From the NCBI GenBank assembly GCA_022829145.1, contig CM040748.1, positions 31,098,501 to 31,162,500 of the forward strand: a stretch of DNA of 64,000 nucleotides. The letters are read 5' to 3'. Under the pieces are notes generated by a model. It saw nothing but the letters and a program-made list of their open reading frames with translations, was not told the origin of the DNA and ran no database searches. The DNA comes from Albula goreensis (lineage: Eukaryota; Chordata; Actinopteri; Albuliformes; Albulidae). A program made the position numbers and the translations under genes. Below, in pieces: positions 58,231-64,000 of this stretch; positions within the stretch are counted from its first letter, which is position 1; every line of letters starts with the position of its first letter.

Positions 58231-60301
58231 ACACTTACCAGAGTTTAGCTGAAGTGGAGAGGGAGGGAAGCACTGAGGCAGTAAAGGTAGGGGGTTGTTG
58301 GGTAGTTGGCTGAGAGAGCCATGCGCTGTCAGGACAAATGGAGGGATGAAAACCTTATGGTATGCTAAGGGGAATAAATTTTTTCCACTAATATTCCCTA
58401 GGTTAATGCTAATGCTAACACAGTGGAGGTTATCGGGTGGAGATAAACAGGAGACATTAGGGCCTGTGACTGCTACAACAAGCATTTCTCCCACCCATCA
58501 GCCCACTTTTAAGTTTCCCAACTGTACTTTGTAGATCTACTTCGTATTTTCTGTCACATCTTCGACTTTAATCCAGAAATGAAATTATATGATTAGATAT
58601 AGCATCGAAAAACATTCAAGTGAGTTTATTTTGAAGTTTAGCCACGGTTTCTTTAGTTATACTGGCACGAGGTTTGGAGGATGTTGCCAGATTCAACAGA
58701 TCTTTCTGGGATTCCTTCATAATTTTGACATACCTACATAACTGCTGGCAGTCTTGAAAAATCCATAACATATTTGACATGACCAATCAGAAATTGGCCT
58801 GGTCCATGTGAGATTGTCCCTAATATTTGTATTTATGTCATATAGTATGGCCTCAAATGATTTATTACCCAATTTTCATGGCCCGCTTTAAGTGTAAGGG
58901 CACTGAACTTTCAGCTACTGATGACAAATACAGTAAATTCTGCTGGGTAGTTTTAAGAGAGAGCCCCACAGGACTCTGAGCCCAAACACAGTAACAAAGA
59001 TGAGCAAGACCAAACAAAGGGAACCATGTGCACAGAATTCATCAATTCGTTTGTAAATTATGTCACTGCAGCATAGTTACGTTCCTTAGTTAAGGTAGCA
59101 CATGTACATCCTAACTGTGAAGCTGGTTGGCCAACAGAAAACTCACATAATTATATGAAGTCACCCTCACACTTATTAAGTTCAAAATGCTGGGATATTT
59201 GTTGAATTGCTTCTAACACTGGGAGTTACACAAATGTACAGACATATAATTTGATATTTTTTGCACCTTTAAGTGGGGGTCCTCTAAATAGGAGAGGTGG
59301 AAGTCCGCATCAACAGAAAGAGAGGGTTGGCTCGGAGAACATAATGTTTGATGTGAGAGAGGGGAAAAGAGAGAGATAGAGAGTGAGAGAGAAGGAGGGG
59401 AGGGAGGGAAGAAAATTGGCAGCCCTGAGTCTCTGTAGACGACTGCCGGTGCTCACAGCCCACTGCGGTGCATCCGCCAACGAGGCACGGGGAAAAAAAC
59501 GAGATGCTAACGCGACGCTCATCCCACCGGCCCCTAGCGGCAGCAGTCTAATTAAGAGAACAATCAGGGCCACAGCGACCGGTCGGGTAAACTTCAGAGC
59601 CGCCGAACGCGAAAAAAAAAAAAACGCTACTAAGTGGCGGCCTTTTCCCAGAGGCCCGCGTCTCTCTCCTCTTCGTTCGTTTTCTTTCGTTCAGAAAATA
59701 CTGGGAAGACGCTTCCACGATTCCCCTGGCTGTTGAGAAGCAGCAGCACTGCCGAGGAGTTTAGCGCTGCTCCAGGGGAGGAGAGCAGCCACCGAAACCC
59801 ATCAGGCCCCAGTCCAAAAGCAACAGGAATAATGAAATAAACAGGGCGCGGATGGGAAATTGAATTGCAACGCCAAGCGCAGATACCGTGCATGCAGACA
59901 ATGTGCTCGTCCTGTGTGCTTTTTAATCAATACTTTTTCAAAAGGTACATTATACAAGAATGAGGACAACAACAGACACAATGCAATCATCCAGGCCCAC
60001 ATACCCTGTGTTAAGTACACCTGATAATTTGTTTTATATATTGTTACAACTGTGTAATTATGGTTCTCTTGAATATATTTTACATCTGAATAGAAATTCA
60101 AATATCCTTTTAAGTGAATCTTTAGCAGTGTGACAGCTTCAAGCTTTTTTTTCTTTTAAACTAGTGCTGTAGATTATGGGCTGAAAGATGAGCTCAATGA
60201 AACGTGAGCTTCCCATAAAAGGGCAATGCCCAGAGAAACTCTGCGACACCCCTCCTGTATTACTGTACATATGTGCACACAAATACATATATGAAGTAAG
60301 T
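58231..60301. other. Unique sequence with GA-rich tract and CpG-rich patch
   Basis: A minus-strand open frame (57976-58494, 172 codons) overlaps the retroposon fragment and has no domain. A GA-rich tract lies at 59356-59412 and a poly-A run near 59612. From about 59450 to 59720 the DNA is CpG-rich (catccgccaacgagg, gaccggtcggg, gccgccgaacgcg) and mixed with homeodomain-like words (gtctaattaagag). It could be a small CpG island or a conserved element. No gene is supported. Confidence 0.45.
59356..59412. repeat. GA-rich low-complexity tract
   Basis: Imperfect gaga/gggagg run on the + strand. Confidence 0.75.
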
Positions 60302-60835
60302 GTTGTACAAAAGATTTAGAAAACACATTAGCCTATAGTCTTACCTCCAAAATTTGGAAAAATTGGTTGACAGAAAAATATTTGAGTTTTTGCCTCCGAA
60401 TGATGGTAAATCAGCTATATTCTCCACCTGCACAAGAAAAAGTTTTCGGAAATGCTTTAAAAGTACGTAAATCTGATGTATGCGTTGTACAGAAAATCTT
60501 GAAAATACATAAGACTATACCTCTACAAATTGGAAAAATTGGTTGATAGAAAAATATTTCCGTTTTTGCCTGTAAATGATATCAATTCAACTGTATTCTT
60601 GACACGAACAAGAAAAAGTTGTCAGCAATTCTTTACAAGTAAGTAAATCTGATATACGTGTTGTACAGAAAATCTAGAAAATACATAAGAACATAGTCTT
60701 ACCTTCAAAAATTGGAAAAATGGGATGGCAGAAAAATATTTGAGTTTTTGACTCCAAATGATCAATAAATCAGCGATATTCTCCACTTGCATAAGAAAAA
60801 CTTTTCAGAACTGGTTTAAAAGTTAAAAAAGTTAA
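60302..60835. repeat. Tandem repeat, three diverged copies of a ~180-bp unit
   Basis: Three head-to-tail units begin with the gttgtaca word at 60302, 60484 and 60660 (periods 182 and 176). Each contains in the same order: aaaatct/agatttagaaaa, cataag...agtcttacc, attggaaaaattggttgac, gaaaaatatttgagttttt, a ctgtattct/atattctcc word, acaagaaaaagtt and ttaaaagta. Divergence between units is mostly substitutions. Sequence before 60302 (acatatatgaagtaagt) resembles the end of a unit, so an older array may have extended leftwards. The unit length is typical of satellite monomers, and it is AT-rich and non-coding. Confidence 0.85.
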
Positions 60836-61319
60836 AGTAAATGGGACATTATGCACTTACACACATAAACATGCATACACGCATACTATGCACATATATG
60901 CATGCATATGCAAAGACACACCTAGCTGCACACAAGCACCTTTGCACATACACTCATAAGAATGTGCATATGTACATTGATCCACACTCATGCACCCTCT
61001 CATTGAGAGAAAAGTTTTGCATTTGGTAATGTGCTTATTGCATTTACAAGCCAGAGAGAACATGAGAACATAGAGCTTCAAGGGTATTCATAAATTTGGT
61101 ATTTCAAACATTATTCTGAATGCAGCCCGGGCCTGCTTGAAATGAGAAAAATAAACAAATGAAACCAAGCGAAGGAAAACACCTGCCGGCCTGAAAAGGC
61201 CTCTTCCCCCTTCCCGCCACACGCAGACCCTCCACGCTTCCTTAAGAAAGTCTCCCAGCCACGCTTGACTGAGGAGAACTCAGCATAAGTAATAGTGGCC
61301 TACTTTCCCAGTGTACGGG
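60836..61319. other. CA/TG-word-rich then unique sequence
   Basis: From about 60850 to 60975 the DNA is rich in acacat, catgca and atgcatgc words without being a clean microsatellite. The remainder is unique. No gene. Confidence 0.5.
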
Positions 61320-61475
61320 CAGAGAGAGAGAGAGACAAAGACTAAAAAAGAGACAAAGACTGATAGACGGAGAGAAAGATTGACAGACAGAGAGTAAGTG
61401 GGAGAAAGACTGACAGACAGAGGGTAAGAGGGGAAAAGACTGACAGACAGACAGACAGACAGAGAGAGAGAGAGA
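61320..61475. repeat. GA/GACA-rich minisatellite
   Basis: Flanked by pure GA runs at both ends. Between them, about four copies of a ~30-36-bp unit recur (gagaaagactgacagacag, then agggtaagagggg). A short (GACA)n run lies at about 61440-61462. Confidence 0.85.
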
Positions 61476-61760
61476 GGTTCTCTGTATTCTTGTACACGTA
61501 GCCTCAGGTTTCGGGAAGGCGGGTTCTGCCCGGAACGGTTCAGAACGACCGCACAATTAGCGCTGCGGGTCGGGCAATCAGCCGCTTCCCCCCACCTCCC
61601 TCTTCTCCCCTCTCCAAAAATATTTGTAGTAATTGGTTTAATCCCATGTTTATGGGCCAGAATCGCTGGGACGGTGCCATTAACATCTGGGTCATTCGAC
61701 AGCGTCGGATGCGGAGCGCGCCAGGGCCTCAGCGTAACGGAAAACAGCCATGGCGCTCTG
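61476..61760. promoter_or_regulatory. Candidate conserved noncoding segment
   Basis: Mixed CpG-containing unique sequence with a core of factor-like words: aatatttgtagtaattgg, tttaatcccatgtttatggg and gccattaacatctggg (homeodomain, OTX-like and HOX/CDX-like). It is distinct from the simple repeats on its left. Function is inferred only. Confidence 0.2.
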
Positions 61761-63109
61761 TCCGTGCCAGAACCTCCCGAGATGCGGGGATGGTGGTGTT
61801 CTGCCCCAAAAAAATCACCGTTATTATTTAAGCCGGCTTCCCGTGCAATCAAAAAATTCGGCAGCAGCCTGTGTATCCTTCTGGATCAAGTACCAGATGA
61901 TGCAGCTGTTGGCCAATGGAGGCTACCACAGGTTGCAGTTCATTATTCCTTGAAATTCCTTTAAAAACATTGAAATAATCTGCTCTTGTTGCAAATCAAA
62001 CGGCACAATCTTTGCTATAGTATTATAATCTACATTCTGAAGTTATGTGAAGACACCATCTTATCACTACTTTGAACAAATTTCATATTTTTAGCTGAAC
62101 ACTGAATTTTTTCATGTATTGCAGTTGTTCTAAATGAGATGGTGCCCTGGTACGACATTAAATGAGTCATGTTAGTCGTGTTTTAGTGAAGCATGGCCTT
62201 TAAAGTGTGTGTTATACTGTACTAAATCGTAATGAGCTGGCCAATCACATGCATTAATATGTAAAATGAGGGGTGTTTGAAATGAGCCCAGCCTCCTCTG
62301 ACATTAAGATTCACTTTCTCACACATTTAATGAAGGATTTGAACTGGCTGGAGAGGTTAGGCAGTGATTTTTTTTTCAGGTCATCCCACTTCCACATGCT
62401 CACTCTCACTCACTCACACACACACACACAAACACAAACACAAACACAAACACCACTGCCAGGGACTGACTGTGTTTCAGCAGACAGGGTTTTCTGTGGA
62501 TGGCTCATCAATGAACACATGAGCCTTCATCACTCTGTGACAGGACAGAAACCTGTGATAAATCACCTCTCACCCCCAGAGCATTGAGGTTAATGGTTTA
62601 GCCCTCTCCCCCCTCCAATGTGAAGGAATGGTACCACCTAGGTTTGAATGGCTGGAAGACTGTAGAGTCCATAGGAGGCTTGATTCATACATAGATTCTG
62701 AAGTTCTTGTTCCAGAGCTTGGGTCTTTAGACTGAATGATTCAATGAAAATTGTCAGTTTCTTAGCAGAGCTATTCAAACAAACTGTTACTCCTGTCTTC
62801 GGATCTTCAGACTTTAAAATGTGTGTACAGTGAGACTCAGGCATTCAGGTTCATATTTGCCAAGCAAAAGTCTAACTGAAATAGGCCAACGCTTAAAACA
62901 TTCACACCGGCAGATTTACGTATTCAGCCTCACTTATAAGATGCTTTTAGTCCAAAAATCACCATGCTACTACCTGCACAAGTCACACCCGTGACCCGTT
63001 ACCAATTGGGTTGCAAGCACCACTGCACTGTGTGTTTCTCATGACTCACACTGCCAAACTCGCTAAAATCACATTACAACATGCATCGCATTTTACCAGA
63101 TTTATGGAT
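61761..63109. other. Unique sequence with one compound microsatellite
   Basis: Contains a (CA)n/(CAAACA)n microsatellite at 62413-62453. The remaining sequence is unique and AT-rich, without a recognisable gene. Confidence 0.5.
62413..62453. repeat. (CA)n followed by (CAAACA)n microsatellite
   Basis: About nine CA units, then four acacaa-type hexamers. Confidence 0.9.
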
Positions 63110-63141
63110 GATTGAATACCAGGCAGATCCAACATATGACC

Positions 63142-63497
63142 GGTATTCAATCAACTTTTGTCCTTAACTCTGACATACAAAAGCAAGTGTTCCTTTTGAA
63201 TAGTAATCACCCAAAAGTAACTTGCCACACACTTAGGGTTTGATTCAATCAAACGAACTTAGCATCATATTCAGACCTGTACTTATGTGCATTTTCCTCA
63301 TAAGGTTTTCATTCTCATATTGACGAAAATAAAAGGTTTCTGATTTGGTCTCATTTTTAAAGAATTATGCTATGTGATCTTTTCATGATAAATCAGATTT
63401 GAATATGCACTTGAGGAAACTGAGTGTGTTAGATTGAATCCAGTCCTTAGCAAAGAAGAAACTGCAGTGAGTTAAACTTCATATAGATTGAATCTGG
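63142..63497. mobile_element. Possible outer TIR element with nested insertion
   Basis: ggtattcaatcaac at 63142 and the inverse-type agattgaatctgg near 63485-63497 could be the two ends of one gattcaatc-family element, split by a second member of the same family at 63242-63440. A further inverted pair, gattgaatacc (63110-63120) and ggtattcaatc (63142-63152), separated by 21 bases, lies at its left edge. The nesting is inferred from end orientation only. Confidence 0.3.
63242..63440. mobile_element. Non-autonomous TIR element, same family as 3637-3982
   Basis: The left end gattcaatcaaa (63242-63253) is identical to the left end of the element at 3637. The right end ttagattgaatc (63429-63440) differs at one base from its counterpart. 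Just inside the right end both share a gcac word and a tga(g/a)tgtgtt stretch. The interior is AT-rich and shorter (199 against 346 bp), so one copy is probably internally deleted. No coding capacity. Confidence 0.55.
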
Positions 63498-63631
63498 TCT
63501 ATATTCTATAATGCTATTTCTGTAAATCTTTAGCGCATGTTTATTAGGCTTTTCAGAGTAGAGATACTGATCAAGGACCATCTTTGTCTTTTGGTTCAAA
63601 ATGGATGGGGTTAGATATTGATAAGGGAACC

Positions 63632-63670
63632 CTGACCCCAGATCAGCACTCCTAGTCTGAGACTTTGAAT
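63632..63670. mobile_element. Half-copy of the palindromic MITE at 17960
   Basis: ctgaccccagatcagcactc continues into ctagtctgagactttgaat, which matches one arm of the 17960-18054 element (ctgatccagatcagcactc) and my memory of the family consensus. The second arm is missing. Confidence 0.45.
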
Positions 63671-64000
63671 GTTACAGTCTGTTGTACTGATGTATAAGAT
63701 AGCACAAAAATGTTTTTCACTCTAGATTCTATAGGGTATCTCCATGCTCTGCCATGATTTGAAGGTGACAAATTTCTCCACAATTCACAACAAACTTAAG
63801 AGCTCATTAGACATGGGCCATGCAGATCTCCTCGTACGGTGAAATGTTGTCATTCAAAGGCCAAGCGAATGTATACCATCAGGCTGAGACTAACAAAGGA
63901 CTGAAGAAGATGCACAAAATCAAGGGAGCTCATCCTATATCAATATGCATGATATGTTTTGCTGACATTCACGCTTGAGACAAAGGCGTTTGTGAGGCGC
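63671..64000. other. Unique sequence, nothing recognised
   Basis: Unique AT-moderate DNA to the window end. No gene, repeat or splice-bounded frame is seen. Confidence 0.5.

Noticed and set aside
58239-58248. 10-nt minus-strand microexon between a strong pyrimidine-tract acceptor and ctg/gtaagtg
   Set aside because: It sits at the edge of a repeat-derived segment and is too short; the signals are probably coincidental.
57976-58494. 172-codon open frame on the minus strand
   Set aside because: It runs through the retroposon-like segment at 58095-58230 and shows no protein family features.
61280-61852. 190-codon minus-strand Ser/Leu-rich frame
   Set aside because: Largely a translation of the GA/GACA repeat at 61320-61475.
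1-64000. CRISPR arrays, bacterial operons, intact tRNA or rRNA genes, known microRNA hairpins
   Set aside because: Tandem repeats here have no regular unique spacers; tRNA-like boxes belong to SINEs; no familiar microRNA seed sequence was seen on reading. The window is eukaryotic.

Overview
This window is vertebrate nuclear DNA, most likely from a teleost fish. The strongest sign is four degenerate tRNA-derived SINEs. Two of them keep a 3' tail resembling the teleost SINE/LINE tail (ctctggataagagc...gctaaatg). The body resembles, from memory, the eel UnaSINE type, so an elopomorph or other early-branching teleost is possible but unproven. A telomere-type (CCCTAA)n block, many CA/GT microsatellites and small TIR elements fit the same picture. 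There are no bacterial operons, ribosome binding sites, rRNA, intact tRNA genes or CRISPR arrays.

I recognise no complete protein-coding gene on either strand. The long open frames lie in tandem repeats, in a retroposon-like stretch, or in DNA with no recognisable domain. The window therefore looks like a gene desert or the inside of a very large intron. Two short segments have good splice signals on both sides and an open frame between them (27044-27157 and 57453-57546). They are the best candidates for real exons, at low confidence.

Layout. 0.37-0.82 kb: degenerate interstitial telomeric repeat. 2.2-2.5 kb: possible regulatory segment. 3.6-4.0 kb: TIR element whose ends recur at 63.2-63.5 kb. 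10.3-10.5 kb: a second small TIR element. 12.06-13.14 kb: about 24 copies of a 44-bp minisatellite that is open in all three forward frames. 14.40-14.73 kb: a pogo/Tigger-type element that strongly resembles mammalian MER2. 17.96-18.27 kb: palindromic MITE next to a SINE. 18.6-19.3 kb: CpG-rich patch, then CT/CA simple repeats. 20.1-20.4 kb: two G-quadruplex-prone tracts around a possible regulatory segment. 21.36-21.61 kb: TIR element. 29.9-30.4 kb: broken Tc1 transposase. 30.9-31.2 kb: CpG-rich Harbinger-like MITE with a TAA duplication. 35.5-35.9 kb: GT repeat and a 42-bp minisatellite. 43.2-44.0 kb: LTR/promoter-like stretch and a minisatellite of splice-donor-like units. 46.5, 52.0 and 56.7 kb: SINEs. 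53.2-53.7 kb: long GT tract. 58.1 kb: retroposon fragment. 60.3-60.8 kb: three copies of a ~180-bp tandem repeat. 61.3-61.5 kb: GA/GACA repeat. 63.1-63.7 kb: nested TIR-like fragments.

Since no genes are identified, no pathway can be described. What can be read is repeat history: several families of short non-autonomous DNA elements, old SINEs, and local tandem amplification. The unique DNA between them includes AT-rich stretches with homeodomain, FOX, NKX, AP-1 and nuclear-receptor-like motifs, which may be conserved enhancers. Only cross-species alignment could show that.
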